Shown in pieces: positions 16,701 to 28,510 of a stretch of 64,000 nt of DNA. Position numbers and translations under genes: made by a program. The stretch's first letter is position 1, and every line of letters begins with the position of its first letter. The DNA lies in NCBI GenBank assembly GCA_024103275.1, contig JAGFIV010000090.1:1-64000 (forward strand), given 5' to 3'. The notes beneath the pieces were generated by a model that searched no databases, was not told where the DNA came from, and was given only the letters and a program-made list of their open reading frames with translations. Origin of the DNA: Flavobacteriales bacterium (GTDB lineage: Bacteria; Bacteroidota; Bacteroidia; Flavobacteriales_F; PHOS-HE28).

Positions 16701-17786
16701 ATGCTGCACAACGCATTCACCCTCGCCGCCCTGTTGGCCTGCACGGCCCCTGTAGCGGCACAGCCGGAGACCTCACCTGCGCTCACCGGGGCCTTCGCCA
16801 GTTCGTTCCATGTGGACGGCCAGGGGAGGTTGTGGGCATGGGGCGCCAATAGCTCCGGGCAGCTGGGCGTGAAGGACCGGCGGCCGCAATACCTGCCGGT
16901 GCGGGGCATGGACGACCTGGTCGACGTGGCCGCCGGGGAGCGCCATGCCCTGTTCCTCAAACGCGATAGCACATTGTGGGCCGCCGGGGCCAACGGAGAA
17001 GGGCAGCTCGGCACGGGCAACACCTCCGATCAGCCCGGCCCGGTGCAAGTGGCCGCCGGTGTGGTGGGCGTGGCTGCCGGCGCGGATTTCAGCTTCTACA
17101 TCACCGCCGACCACGGGTTGTGGGCCATGGGCAACAACACCTTCGGGCAGCTGGGCACCGGCAACACGGACGAGCAGCTCCGCCCCGTGAAGGTGATGGA
17201 AGGCGTGCGCATGGTGTCGGCGGGGGCCAAGCACGCGCTTGTCGTGAAGGACGATGGCAGCCTGTGGGCCTGTGGGGGCAACGAGAGCTACCAGCTGGGC
17301 GACGGCACCACCACGGCGCGGCCCACCCCCGTGAAAGTGGCCGGGAACGTGGTGCAGGCCGCGTGCGGCAACCAGTATTCGGTGTTCCTGATGGCCGATG
17401 GCACCGTGTGGGGCATGGGTTTCAACGGTGGCGGCCAATTGGGCGACGGCAGCGTGTACGCCGTGCAGAAGCCGAAGAAGTTGATCGACGATGTGAAGCA
17501 GGTCGCCGCCGGCCATGGCCACACCCTGGCCCTGAAGCAGGACGGCACGCTGTGGGCATGCGGCCGCAACGATTTCGGGCAGCTGGGCAACGGTGGCTCC
17601 GCCAACGCCCTCAACTTCACGCAGGTGCTGGACCATGTGGCCGGTGTGGCGGCGGGCCAATACCACACCCTGGTGCTGAAGGACGACGGCACGGTGTGGG
17701 GCGCGGGCAGCAACGGCTCGGGGCAATTGGGCACGGGCATGGGCACCAGCGATCGCAATGTGTTTGAAATGGTCCGCTTCCAATGA
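16701..17786 (+). CDS. Secreted RCC1-repeat protein
   Basis: 361 aa with a signal peptide (MLHNAFTLAALLACTAPVAAQ) and seven RCC1/BLIP-II repeats, each with LWA(W/A/C)G.N..GQLG spaced about 50 residues, enough for one beta-propeller. RCC1 propellers mediate protein binding; in bacteria they occur on secreted and surface proteins. No T9SS sorting domain is visible at the C-terminus. Its stop overlaps the start of the next gene by 4 bp, so the two are probably co-expressed. Confidence 0.88.
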   Translation: MLHNAFTLAALLACTAPVAAQPETSPALTGAFASSFHVDGQGRLWAWGANSSGQLGVKDRRPQYLPVRGMDDLVDVAAGERHALFLKRDSTLWAAGANGEGQLGTGNTSDQPGPVQVAAGVVGVAAGADFSFYITADHGLWAMGNNTFGQLGTGNTDEQLRPVKVMEGVRMVSAGAKHALVVKDDGSLWACGGNESYQLGDGTTTARPTPVKVAGNVVQAACGNQYSVFLMADGTVWGMGFNGGGQLGDGSVYAVQKPKKLIDDVKQVAAGHGHTLALKQDGTLWACGRNDFGQLGNGGSANALNFTQVLDHVAGVAAGQYHTLVLKDDGTVWGAGSNGSGQLGTGMGTSDRNVFEMVRFQ

Positions 17787-18841
17787 GCACTGCCAAGAAC
17801 CCGCCGGTCCGGTCCACGTTCAGCATGCGGCACGTCCTGTGGTCCGCCTTGCTCACGGTCTCCCTTGCCGGCTGCGGGGTGTTGGGCACCCAGCCCGGCC
17901 AATGGGTCAGCGGCATGTTCACGCCGGACGGCAAGTACTACGTGTACACGTACAGCAGCATCTTCGTCACGCAGTATTCCCGGAAGGGCAACGTGCGCCA
18001 TTCGCAAGGGATCATCTCCTTCCACCTGCAGGCCATCGAATGCGCCACCGGCCGGAAACGCTACGATGAGGCACCGAAGCTGGACGGCTACCCGGTGATC
18101 ATGGACGTGGAAGGGGACCATGTGTGGCTGGTGTCCCAGCTGTCCGGGACCGGCGAGCAGGGGCCTGGCCTGTTCAGCCTTTCCGCTGGCGCGATGAAGT
18201 TCAGCTTGGAGGACCTTGTGGAGATCAACCCCGGCATCCCGCTGGCCAATGCCTATAATTTCTTCACCGACACCGCCCGGCCGGGGCTGATGGCCGTGGA
18301 GGCCGGCGATGGAAGGCGATATGCGATCGATCCCGCCACGGGAAAGCTGGGCCCGGTGCAGGGCGAATTGCAGCGCGTGGAGCGCAAGGACATGACCCGG
18401 CAGGTGCTGCAGCACACCAACGACGATTGGCCCGAGGGCATTTCAGAGGAGGGGGAAACACGCAAACGGCTGGTCATGGACGAAGGGGGCATCAGCTCCA
18501 CCGATGATTTCATCGACCCGGAGCTGGTGCGTGCAGCGGCGTCAAGCGACGTCCTTCATCCCGCACCGCCGTTGGAGTATCAGGGCAACATCTTCGTGCT
18601 GGCCCCCATGCTTACCGGGAACAACGCCCGGGAGATGCAATTGGCCATGCTGGACCTGGACAGCCTGCGGACCAGCTGGAAACTGACGCTTCCGCAGGAT
18701 GAGCAAACCGTGGGCATCTACGACAAGGAGCGCTTCGCCCTGGTGGGCGACCGCCTGTACCTGGCCAACAGTTCGCATTTCCTGGCCATTGATGCGACAA
18801 GCGGAACCGTGATCGATAGCTTGCCGATGCTGAAGGAATGA
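17783..18841 (+). CDS. Lipoprotein of unknown function
   Basis: 352 aa with an N-terminal hydrophobic segment and lipobox SLAGC, so it should be membrane-anchored. The mature part contains repeated beta-strand-like segments with alternating 'value/label' motifs (IMDVEGDHVWLVSQL, YQGNIFVLAPML, LVGDRLYLANSS), suggesting a beta-propeller of the PQQ/WD type. I do not recognise the family. It is coupled to the upstream RCC1 gene by an ATGA overlap, so the two may form a surface pair. Confidence 0.75.
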   Translation: MSTAKNPPVRSTFSMRHVLWSALLTVSLAGCGVLGTQPGQWVSGMFTPDGKYYVYTYSSIFVTQYSRKGNVRHSQGIISFHLQAIECATGRKRYDEAPKLDGYPVIMDVEGDHVWLVSQLSGTGEQGPGLFSLSAGAMKFSLEDLVEINPGIPLANAYNFFTDTARPGLMAVEAGDGRRYAIDPATGKLGPVQGELQRVERKDMTRQVLQHTNDDWPEGISEEGETRKRLVMDEGGISSTDDFIDPELVRAAASSDVLHPAPPLEYQGNIFVLAPMLTGNNAREMQLAMLDLDSLRTSWKLTLPQDEQTVGIYDKERFALVGDRLYLANSSHFLAIDATSGTVIDSLPMLKE

Positions 18842-18943
18842 CGCTGCGTTTCCGACGTATGGCAGGTAACCAACCGGGATAAGGGCAATCCGAAACGCAA
18901 GAAGCTGGCATAGTTCACCATCCTCAACGCGAACACTTGCAAG

Positions 18944-19915
18944 ATGAACCTGAAGAAGATCCTCCTCCGCGCCATGCTGGTGCCGTTGGTACTCGCGGTG
19001 GTCATGTTCGCCTTGCCGCTGCTGCCGCACATCCTGCCCGGCAAATACGCGATGGCGGGCCCCATACTCACCGGCGTGTTGGTCGTGGGTGCGGTGGTGG
19101 TGGCGCTGTGGGCGGGCTACAAGGCGCTGCGCCTGGGCAGCAAGATCGCCGGCGGCAACCTGAAGGCCGAGGACATCGACGGATACATCGGCATGGCCAA
19201 CAAGATGTTCGGAGGGAACATGACGAACCCGCTCCGCGACCTGAAGAAGGACATCCCCAACGGCCTGCCCGCCACGGCCACCGTGGTCGCCTGCAGCCAA
19301 GGGAATAGCAGGGTCTCCATGGGGGTGCAGCAATTTTTCCAGCTGGTGATCCAGGTCACCGTGCGCAACGACCGGGGTGAGACCTGGCCGGCCACCATCA
19401 CGCAGATGGTACCCATCACGCAGGTGGGCATCTTCCAGCCGGGCGTGGCCTTTGCCGTGAAGTACGACCCCGACGACCGCACCCGGGTGGTGATCGACCA
19501 GAGCGGTGCGCAGGCGCAAAATCGTGCGGTGGACATCCCGGGTTATGGCCATGTGGACGGCCAGGCTGTGGCCGCCGCCAAACAGGCCGCGCCGCCCGAC
19601 CTCCTCATGCGTCTGCAGGCCAACACGGCATTGCTCAAGCAATTGATCGCCACCGGACGGCCCGCACAAGCCACGGTGCTCACCCAGGCGGTGTACCACG
19701 AGGACCTGATGCCCGGATCGAACGTTGTTCAACTGCGCTACCGCTATTCCGCCAACGGTGCGGAGCTGGAACACGAGGAGCTCGTCCTCACGCCCAAGGC
19801 CTCCATGCATAAATCTGGACCTGGCCGCACGATCCATGTGCGCTTCGATCCGGCCAATCCCCTTCGCGTTGCCATGAGCGGCACCGACAAGGAGAATACG
19901 ACGATGGAGGTGTAG
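18944..19915 (+). CDS. Membrane protein with two DUF3592-like domains
   Basis: 323 aa. Two N-terminal membrane helices (about 8-30 and 40-62) are followed by two related soluble domains, one starting GLPATATVVA (about 107) and one starting GRPAQATVLT (about 244). Each has a long beta-rich body ending in a 'VKYDPDD' or 'VRFDPANPL' strand, as in DUF3592-like modules. The duplication is visible directly; function is unknown. Confidence 0.75.
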   Translation: MNLKKILLRAMLVPLVLAVVMFALPLLPHILPGKYAMAGPILTGVLVVGAVVVALWAGYKALRLGSKIAGGNLKAEDIDGYIGMANKMFGGNMTNPLRDLKKDIPNGLPATATVVACSQGNSRVSMGVQQFFQLVIQVTVRNDRGETWPATITQMVPITQVGIFQPGVAFAVKYDPDDRTRVVIDQSGAQAQNRAVDIPGYGHVDGQAVAAAKQAAPPDLLMRLQANTALLKQLIATGRPAQATVLTQAVYHEDLMPGSNVVQLRYRYSANGAELEHEELVLTPKASMHKSGPGRTIHVRFDPANPLRVAMSGTDKENTTMEV

Positions 19916-20223
19916 GCCTTTGTGGCTTGTCGTTCGATCTGGACTACGTCTAGGCGGTCGGTGTATTGCCGGTGCCTAACGGTTGCGGGTTGATGGGTTG
20001 CGAGTTGCCGGTTGATCCTGCCCACTGCCCCTGCCAACTACGGGCCACGAGCCGCAAGCCGCAAGCCGTGAGCGGCCCCAACGGCCTACGACCTACGACC
20101 TACGACCTGCCCATTGCTCCACTACCGTTCAATAGATCTTCAGCCGCTTGATCGGTTTCCCTGGCTAACGGGTTATCGAAGGCCGTGTTTTGCGGTCACG
20201 ATCATCCAAAAAACCAGATCGAG
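19916..20223. repeat. 308-bp gap with heptanucleotide repeats
   Basis: No gene fits. From about 19980 the sequence is made of drifting 7-bp words: GGTTGCG/GGTTGAT, then GCCGCAA/GCCGTGA, then CCTACGA three times in a row (about 20090-20107). The same kinds of words recur at 25223-25400, 28409-28496, 31961-32115 and 38243-38440. A minus-strand PIKRLKIY-stop fragment is at 20134-20163. Confidence 0.7.
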
Positions 20224-20724
20224 ATGAAATTGATGAACCCAATTGCAAGGCGATGCCTGCCCCTGGCGGCGGTGTTGCTGGCCGTGCCCTTGGTGGCCGG
20301 TGCCCAAGATGTTATCGCCTCTGGTGGCGGTGAAGGCAGTGGCGGCAACCACAGCATGAGCTGGACCATCGGACAGCCGGTCATCAAGACCGTTGCCGCC
20401 GGCGGAAGCACGCTCACCCAAGGCTTCCAGCAACCGTGGGCGGATGTCACCGCCGTGGTGGACGAGCACGGCAGCGCAACACTTTTGATCCGGGCCTATC
20501 CCAATCCGGCGGACCACATCCTGAACGTGGACATGCCCGGGACCCAAGGCCAGTATCGCCTGGAGCTGTTGGATGCCGCCGGCCAATTGGTGCTGCAAGC
20601 AGCCTCCGTGGGCGAACACACGCAACTGGACCTCGCCGACCAGGGCGTGGGCCTCTACTTCCTCCGTGCGCTGGATGCCGAGGGCATGCCGGTCAGAACC
20701 TTCAAGATCAACATCAACCACTGA
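20224..20724 (+). CDS. Short secreted protein with T9SS sorting domain
   Basis: 166 aa. A signal peptide (LPLAAVLLAVPLVAGAQ) is followed by a segment with SGG..GS.GNHSMSWTIGQPVIKT and LTQGFQQPW, a module seen on many short T9SS proteins of Flavobacteriales. A type A sorting domain follows from about residue 92 (AYPNPADHILNVDM to FKININH). It is probably secreted and surface-attached. It lies six bases before the S74-tail protein gene, so the two are likely one operon. Confidence 0.85.
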   Translation: MKLMNPIARRCLPLAAVLLAVPLVAGAQDVIASGGGEGSGGNHSMSWTIGQPVIKTVAAGGSTLTQGFQQPWADVTAVVDEHGSATLLIRAYPNPADHILNVDMPGTQGQYRLELLDAAGQLVLQAASVGEHTQLDLADQGVGLYFLRALDAEGMPVRTFKININH

Positions 20725-20729
20725 ACAAC

Positions 20730-22007
20730 ATGAAAAGCAAAAAACTCACATCCCTCCTTTTCGGCTGCCTGCTGGCCGCCACGGGCATGGCCCAAGTGCC
20801 GCAAGGCATCAGTTACCAGGCGGTGCTGCGCGATGGCACCGGTGCCATTGAGGCCAACACCGGCGGCACGCTCGGCCTGGCCATCCTGCAAGGCAGCAAC
20901 TCCGGAACGGTGGTGTACAGCGAAACCCATGCAGTGACCAGCAACGGTTTCGGCCTGGTGAATGTGGTCCTCGGCGGCGGCACGGTGGTGACGGGTGACT
21001 TCAGCACCATCGATTGGAGCACCGGCGCCTACTGGGTGCGCACCACATTCAACGGCACCGAGCTGGGCACCTCCAAGCTGCAGAGCGTGCCCTTTGCGCT
21101 CTACGCACCGGGCGGGGCCTCCCTCAACGGCACCACGAACAACCTGGTCAAGTTCACCGGTGCCAACACCGGCGGCAACTCCAACATCTTCGACGATGGC
21201 ACCAGGGTGGGTGTCGGCACCACCACCCCGGATGGCCTGCTCGCGGTGAAGGGTGCGGGCTTTTCGAACGTGCCCCAGCTTACGTTGGCCGAAAACACGG
21301 CGGGCTATTCACGGCTGCGGTTCCAGAACTCCAATGCAGGGGGCTGGGTGTTGGCAGGGACACGGAGCAGCGATGCACCCACCTCCCTGCTGAACGTGTT
21401 CTATAGCGAGGAGGCTGGTACCATCAACGGCAGCAATGTGTTGCAGATCTCCGGGCAAGGCAAGGTGGGCATCAACGGTGCCGACCCCACCAGCAGTGAT
21501 CTTAGCACGGGCACGTTGGGCGTGAAGCAATACGGTCAATCGGATGCCCTTACACTTTACAATTCCGACGATATTGAGTACTGGGGTTTTTATGTCGGGC
21601 CATCCTCCCTCAGCCTGTGGAATACCGGCATCCTGAAGGGGAGCTTCGACAATACCACCGGAGCTTACTCCACCACATCCGACACCCGCTTGAAGGAGAA
21701 CATCACGCCCGTGACCAATGTACTGGACCGCTTGAAGGATGTGCAGGTGATGAACTACACCTACAAGGCAGACAAGGCGCACAGGCCGCAGTTGGGCTAC
21801 ATCGCACAGAACCTGGAGGAGCACTTCCCCGAGTTCGTGACCAAGCCTTTGGCGGTGGATGGAAAGGAGAGCTACTACACCGTGAACTATGCCGGCATGA
21901 GCGCGGTGGCCATCAAAGCGATCCAGGAGCAACAGGAGCTGATCGGTGCCATGGCCAAGACCATCGATGAACTGAAGGCCCGCGTGGGCCAGCTGGAAGC
22001 ACGCTGA
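20730..22007 (+). CDS. Secreted fibre-like protein with C-terminal S74 intramolecular chaperone
   Basis: 425 aa with a signal peptide and an N-terminal region typical of Bacteroidota surface proteins (PQGISYQAVLRDGTGAI). A Gly/Thr-rich beta-repeat middle follows, then a peptidase S74 chaperone domain (about 330-425) starting at SDTRLKENI with the Ser-Lys autocleavage pair, and a terminal coiled coil. S74 domains trimerise and cut themselves off, best known from phage tail spikes. Here the signal peptide and the neighbouring T9SS gene argue for a cell-surface protein, not a prophage remnant. Confidence 0.87.
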   Translation: MKSKKLTSLLFGCLLAATGMAQVPQGISYQAVLRDGTGAIEANTGGTLGLAILQGSNSGTVVYSETHAVTSNGFGLVNVVLGGGTVVTGDFSTIDWSTGAYWVRTTFNGTELGTSKLQSVPFALYAPGGASLNGTTNNLVKFTGANTGGNSNIFDDGTRVGVGTTTPDGLLAVKGAGFSNVPQLTLAENTAGYSRLRFQNSNAGGWVLAGTRSSDAPTSLLNVFYSEEAGTINGSNVLQISGQGKVGINGADPTSSDLSTGTLGVKQYGQSDALTLYNSDDIEYWGFYVGPSSLSLWNTGILKGSFDNTTGAYSTTSDTRLKENITPVTNVLDRLKDVQVMNYTYKADKAHRPQLGYIAQNLEEHFPEFVTKPLAVDGKESYYTVNYAGMSAVAIKAIQEQQELIGAMAKTIDELKARVGQLEAR

Positions 22008-22022
22008 TCCTTCCCCGTATTA

Positions 22023-22062
22023 ACGGACAAGGCCCCGGCGGTTCCGCCGGGGCCTTGTCCGT
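22023..22062. terminator. Strong bidirectional terminator between the S74 gene and gcvP
   Basis: An inverted repeat of 18-19 bp per arm (ACGGACAAGGCCCCGGCGG and its complement) has a loop of about 4 nt. It lies between two convergent genes and so can end both transcripts. There is no long T-tract on either side. Confidence 0.85.
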
Positions 22063-22138
22063 TCTACCATTCACCCTATCGGTGTAATCGGCGTAATCGG
22101 TGGATGTATTTCACCAGCCACCAACCACCGATCACCGA

Positions 22139-25012
<2,874 letters not shown>

Positions 25013-25041
25013 GTTGTTCAAGGGTTGGCCTGAAAGGCGCG

Positions 25042-25049
25042 CAAAGATA
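25042..25049 (-). promoter_or_regulatory. -7 box (TATCTTTG) of gcvP
   Basis: Perfect TAnnTTTG on the minus strand, 29 bases before the ATG at 25012, leaving a short leader with no visible glycine riboswitch. Confidence 0.7.
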
Positions 25050-25222
25050 CCGGGAGGCGGCGTGCCTGAAGTGAGGGTTGTCAATTGGCCAAAAAGCCGT
25101 TTCGGCGGACAGTCGATGAGCCAATGCGCCAACCTTCCAAGGGCAAGAGGCTCCAATGCGCATCCGTTGGCATGAAAGGATCAACGATCAAAGGGAGCGG
25201 ACACACTACGCCGTACCGGCCT

Positions 25223-25400
25223 CAGTTCGTAGTTCGCAGTTCGTAGTTCATAGGGTTGCGTGGGGGCGACTTGGTCCTGCGTCCTATGACCGTTGTCCAA
25301 GCTGGCTCAGTTCGTAGTTCGCAGTTCGTGGTTCATAGGGTTGCGTGGAATCGACTTTTGTCGCATGCCCTACGTCCTACGCCCCACGCCCTATCAATCT
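25223..25400. repeat. Repeat-filled gap between gcvP and the next gene
   Basis: Two ~40-bp direct copies (25223-25262 and 25308-25348) are made of the heptamer AGTTCGT/AGTTCGC repeated four times plus AGGGTTGCGT. Between and after them come CCTATGA/CCTACGT-type words. The remaining parts of 25013-25503 show only the gcvP promoter and no gene. Confidence 0.75.
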
Positions 25401-25503
25401 TATCAAGACACCATCTTCCCCGCCTGCGGTTGAAAGGTCAAGGAGCAATTGGGAACTTTCTCCATTGGCCGTTTCCCCGTCCTGCCCCAACTTCGCCGAC
25501 CAC

Positions 25504-26124
25504 ATGCGCATTCTTCCCCTGGTCCTTCTGTTCCTGGTTTCCTGCGTGGCCGGTGCCCAGGACAAGATCAATCTGATGAACGGCCAGGTGCTGGAAGGGA
25601 AGGTGGTGGGCCAAAGCACGCTGGAGATCCGCTACCTGGTGCCGAAAAGGGGCCGACTGATCGAGCGCACCGAGCCCACCAGCGGGGTTTTCAGCGTGAC
25701 GGACAGCCTGGGCCGCGAGAAGGTGTGGTACTTTATGGACACCCTGTTCGGCAACGACTATTCGGTGGCCGAGATGCGCTGGTTCATCAACGGGGAGCGC
25801 GATGCGCGCAACGGCTACAAACCCTGGGGGCCGATGATCGGCGGCTTTGCGCTGGGGGCGGGCCTCACCATGGCGCTGGACCTGGAGGTGAACTCGTTGA
25901 TCATCCCGCCTGCGTATGCGGGTCTGATGGCCTGGCCCCGGGTGTACGTCACCCGTGGCTCCATCACCGACCCGAACATGGAGGGCGACCCCATCTATGC
26001 CACGGGCTACAGTGCGGTGGGCCGGCCCAAGCGTGTGGTGAAAAGCCTGCTGTCCACGGCAGCCGGGGTGGCGGTGGGCCTTCTGGTGAACCAGTTGGTG
26101 ATAGACCCTGCCCGCAACCGCTAA
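25504..26124 (+). CDS. Secreted or membrane protein of unknown function
   Basis: 206 aa with a signal peptide (RILPLVLLFLVSCVAGAQ) and an N-terminal small beta domain (KINLMNGQVLEGKVVGQSTLEIRYLV) that looks like an SH3-like or Sm-like strand pair found in many Bacteroidota envelope proteins. Two glycine-rich hydrophobic segments follow (about 118-150 and 183-200) that may be membrane-inserted. It precedes the UbiA-like gene by three bases, so the two are probably co-transcribed. Confidence 0.7.
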   Translation: MRILPLVLLFLVSCVAGAQDKINLMNGQVLEGKVVGQSTLEIRYLVPKRGRLIERTEPTSGVFSVTDSLGREKVWYFMDTLFGNDYSVAEMRWFINGERDARNGYKPWGPMIGGFALGAGLTMALDLEVNSLIIPPAYAGLMAWPRVYVTRGSITDPNMEGDPIYATGYSAVGRPKRVVKSLLSTAAGVAVGLLVNQLVIDPARNR

Positions 26125-26127
26125 GCC

Positions 26128-27000
26128 ATGGCGGAAGACGAATTGCGGAGCCCGGTGCTGCGCTGGCTGATCTTCGGGCACCTGTGGGTGGCCTTGGCGG
26201 TGGCGGCGCAGACCCTGCAGACCACCCTGTGGCTGCATGAAGGTGCCTTGGCGCGCCGCTATGCGTTGGCCGGTTTCCTCGGTGCCTTTGCCGCCTACGG
26301 CGTTACGCGCCTGGCCCGCCTCTCCGCACCCGAGGCACCGGAATACATCAACCTGCGCTGGTATGAGCGGAACCGCCGCCTGATGCATGTGCTGGTAGGT
26401 TTGGCCGGTGCGGCGGCCTTCGTGCTGATGTGGCCGTTGTGGCCCCACATCTGGCGGGTGATGGTGCCTGCCATCGTGGTCACGTTCTTCTATGTCACGC
26501 CCTTCACCACCGGCAAGGGGCACGGCATCGGGCTGCGCACAGTACCCTTCCTGAAGGCGGTGCTGATCGCGATGATCTGGTCCGTGGTGGCCGTGGCGGT
26601 GCCGCTGCATTTAGATCCCGTGGGCTTTTCGCCCTTCACCATCATCGGCCTCACCTGCATGCGCGTACCCCTGATCTTGGCGCTGGCCATCCTGTTCGAC
26701 ATCCGCGACATGGCCACGGACGACCCCTCGCTGCGCACGGTGCCCCTGGTGTTCGGGATCAGGGGGGCCAAGTTGATCGCCTTGTTCCTTTTGATGTGCT
26801 CTGCCGTGTTCGAAGTGCTCTTCCTGCGCAGCCTGGGGTATTCCGCAGCCTCCTGGACCATCCTGGCCGGCTATGCCTTTGCCGTGGTCCTGGCGGTGTG
26901 CGCCAAGCCGCGCAGGGACCCGATTTACTACGGCCTGCTCGTGGACGGCGTGATGGTGGCCATCCCCCTGTGCGTGGCGGCGGGCGTATGGCTGGGCTGA
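26128..27000 (+). CDS. UbiA-family prenyltransferase-like membrane protein
   Basis: 290 aa with eight or nine predicted helices. The second Asp-rich motif of UbiA enzymes is visible as LFDIRDMATDD; the first appears as NLRWYERNRR where NxxxDxxxD would be expected, so a key Asp may be missing. UbiA proteins transfer prenyl chains to aromatic acceptors (quinones, heme O). The degenerate first motif makes the substrate and even activity uncertain. The gene stops just before kynU. Confidence 0.72.
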   Translation: MAEDELRSPVLRWLIFGHLWVALAVAAQTLQTTLWLHEGALARRYALAGFLGAFAAYGVTRLARLSAPEAPEYINLRWYERNRRLMHVLVGLAGAAAFVLMWPLWPHIWRVMVPAIVVTFFYVTPFTTGKGHGIGLRTVPFLKAVLIAMIWSVVAVAVPLHLDPVGFSPFTIIGLTCMRVPLILALAILFDIRDMATDDPSLRTVPLVFGIRGAKLIALFLLMCSAVFEVLFLRSLGYSAASWTILAGYAFAVVLAVCAKPRRDPIYYGLLVDGVMVAIPLCVAAGVWLG

Positions 27001-27006
27001 TCGAAC

Positions 27007-27014
27007 GACCTTTG
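27007..27014 (+). promoter_or_regulatory. Weak -7 box (GACCTTTG) before kynU
   Basis: One mismatch to TAnnTTTG, 61 bases before the chosen kynU ATG and 25 bases before an alternative ATG at 27040. Confidence 0.35.
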
Positions 27015-27075
27015 TGCCCGCGGCAAATGCACCCGGTCCATGGGCATCGCGCCTTCATACACGTTGGAAACTGAA

Positions 27076-28353
27076 ATGGCATTACCCGAATACAACCTGG
27101 CCTCCGCCCGCAAATGGGATGCGGAGGATATCCTGCGACAATTCCGAGAACAGTTCCACATCCCAAAGGTGAACAACCGGGAGGTGGTCTACCTCACCGG
27201 CAATTCGTTGGGCTTGCAACCGCAGGATGCGGAGGCCGCCATGAACGCCGAACTGGAGGACTGGGCACGTTTCGGCGTCGAAGGACACTTCCATGCCCGC
27301 CATCCATGGTACAGCTATCATGAACGCCTCACGGCGGGTGCGGCCTCGCTGGTGGGTGCCCGCCGCAATGAGGTGGTGATGATGAACCAGCTGACCAGCA
27401 ACCTGCACTTCCTGCTGGTGAGCTTCTACCGGCCGCACGGCAAGCGCGTGAAGATCCTCACCGAGCACCGGCCCTTCCCCAGCGACTCATACGCCTTGGC
27501 CTCGCACATCAAATTCCACGGGCTGGACCCCAAGCAGCACCTGGTGGAAGTGCAACCGCGCGAAGGCGAACACACCTTGCGCACGGAGGACATCCTGGCG
27601 AGGATCGAGGAGCTGGGCGATGAGCTTGCGCTCGTGCTCTTCAGCGGCGTGCAGTACTACACCGGCCAGTTCTTCGACATCGCGGCCATTGCCGCCAAGG
27701 CGCACGAAGTGGGCGCCATGGCTGGTTTTGATCTGGCCCACGCCGTGGGTAACGTGCCCTTGCAGTTGCACGACTGGGAGGTGGACTTCGCGGTGTGGTG
27801 CACCTACAAGTATCTCAACAGTGGCCCGGGCAGCGTAGGCGGCGCCTTCATCCACGGGCGGCACATCGCCTCGGACCTGCCGCGGTTCGGCGGCTGGTGG
27901 GGCCATGACAAGAAAACACGCTTCCTGATGGGTCCCGAGTTCAGCCCTATGCCCACGGCGGAAGGTTGGCAGGTAAGCAACGCGCCGGTGCTCAACATGG
28001 CGATACACTATCTGGCGCTATCGCAATTCGTGCATGCAGGCATGGACAAGCTGCGCGAAAAGAGCATCCGGCTCACCGGCTACGCGGAGAAGGTGGTCCA
28101 GGAGGTGGGCCGCAAGTACGGCGTACACCTGGAGGTCATCACCCCGGCCGACCCCGCCCAGCGCGGCTGCCAGCTCTCGGTGATCGCCCACGGCAAGGGC
28201 AGGGCCCTCTACGAGCGGCTGGCCCAGGAGTATGTCTCCGTGGATTGGCGTGAACCGAACGTGATCCGCTTGGCACCCGTGCCCATGTACAACTCGTTCG
28301 AGGACGTATTCCGCTTCGGGCAGGCGCTGGAGAAATGCCTGAGCGGGCAATGA
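27076..28353 (+). CDS. kynU: Kynureninase
   Basis: 425 aa PLP enzyme converting 3-hydroxykynurenine to 3-hydroxyanthranilate plus alanine, a step of tryptophan breakdown and of the de novo NAD route. Family motifs include LTGNSLG near the start, FDLAHAVGN, and the PLP Lys in WCTYKYLNSGPGS, with RFGGWWGHD after it. The ATG at 27076 (MALPEYNLA) is preferred; an in-frame ATG at 27040 would add 12 residues. KMO, the preceding step, is encoded next on the same strand. Confidence 0.95.
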   Translation: MALPEYNLASARKWDAEDILRQFREQFHIPKVNNREVVYLTGNSLGLQPQDAEAAMNAELEDWARFGVEGHFHARHPWYSYHERLTAGAASLVGARRNEVVMMNQLTSNLHFLLVSFYRPHGKRVKILTEHRPFPSDSYALASHIKFHGLDPKQHLVEVQPREGEHTLRTEDILARIEELGDELALVLFSGVQYYTGQFFDIAAIAAKAHEVGAMAGFDLAHAVGNVPLQLHDWEVDFAVWCTYKYLNSGPGSVGGAFIHGRHIASDLPRFGGWWGHDKKTRFLMGPEFSPMPTAEGWQVSNAPVLNMAIHYLALSQFVHAGMDKLREKSIRLTGYAEKVVQEVGRKYGVHLEVITPADPAQRGCQLSVIAHGKGRALYERLAQEYVSVDWREPNVIRLAPVPMYNSFEDVFRFGQALEKCLSGQ

Positions 28354-28408
28354 TGGAACAGCAGAACCATGAAGAGGTTGTCAGTGCAAGGTTGTTGGTT
28401 GCCAGGAA

Positions 28409-28496
28409 CAACTGAAAACGAAGAACTGACAACCGACAACTGAGAACTGACAACTGAGAACTGACAACTGAAAACTGAAAACTGAAAACTGAGACC
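28409..28496. repeat. Heptamer array between kynU and kmo
   Basis: About twelve 7-bp units of the form CAACTGA / GAACTGA / AAACTGA in a row, ending 14 bases before the kmo start. It lies inside what should be a kynU-kmo transcript. Confidence 0.85.
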
Positions 28497-28510
28497 TGGC
28501 ACCTAACCCC

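Noticed and set aside
20730-22007. Prophage tail fibre
   Set aside because: The S74 domain is phage-like, but a signal peptide, an adjacent T9SS gene and no other phage genes point to a cellular surface protein.
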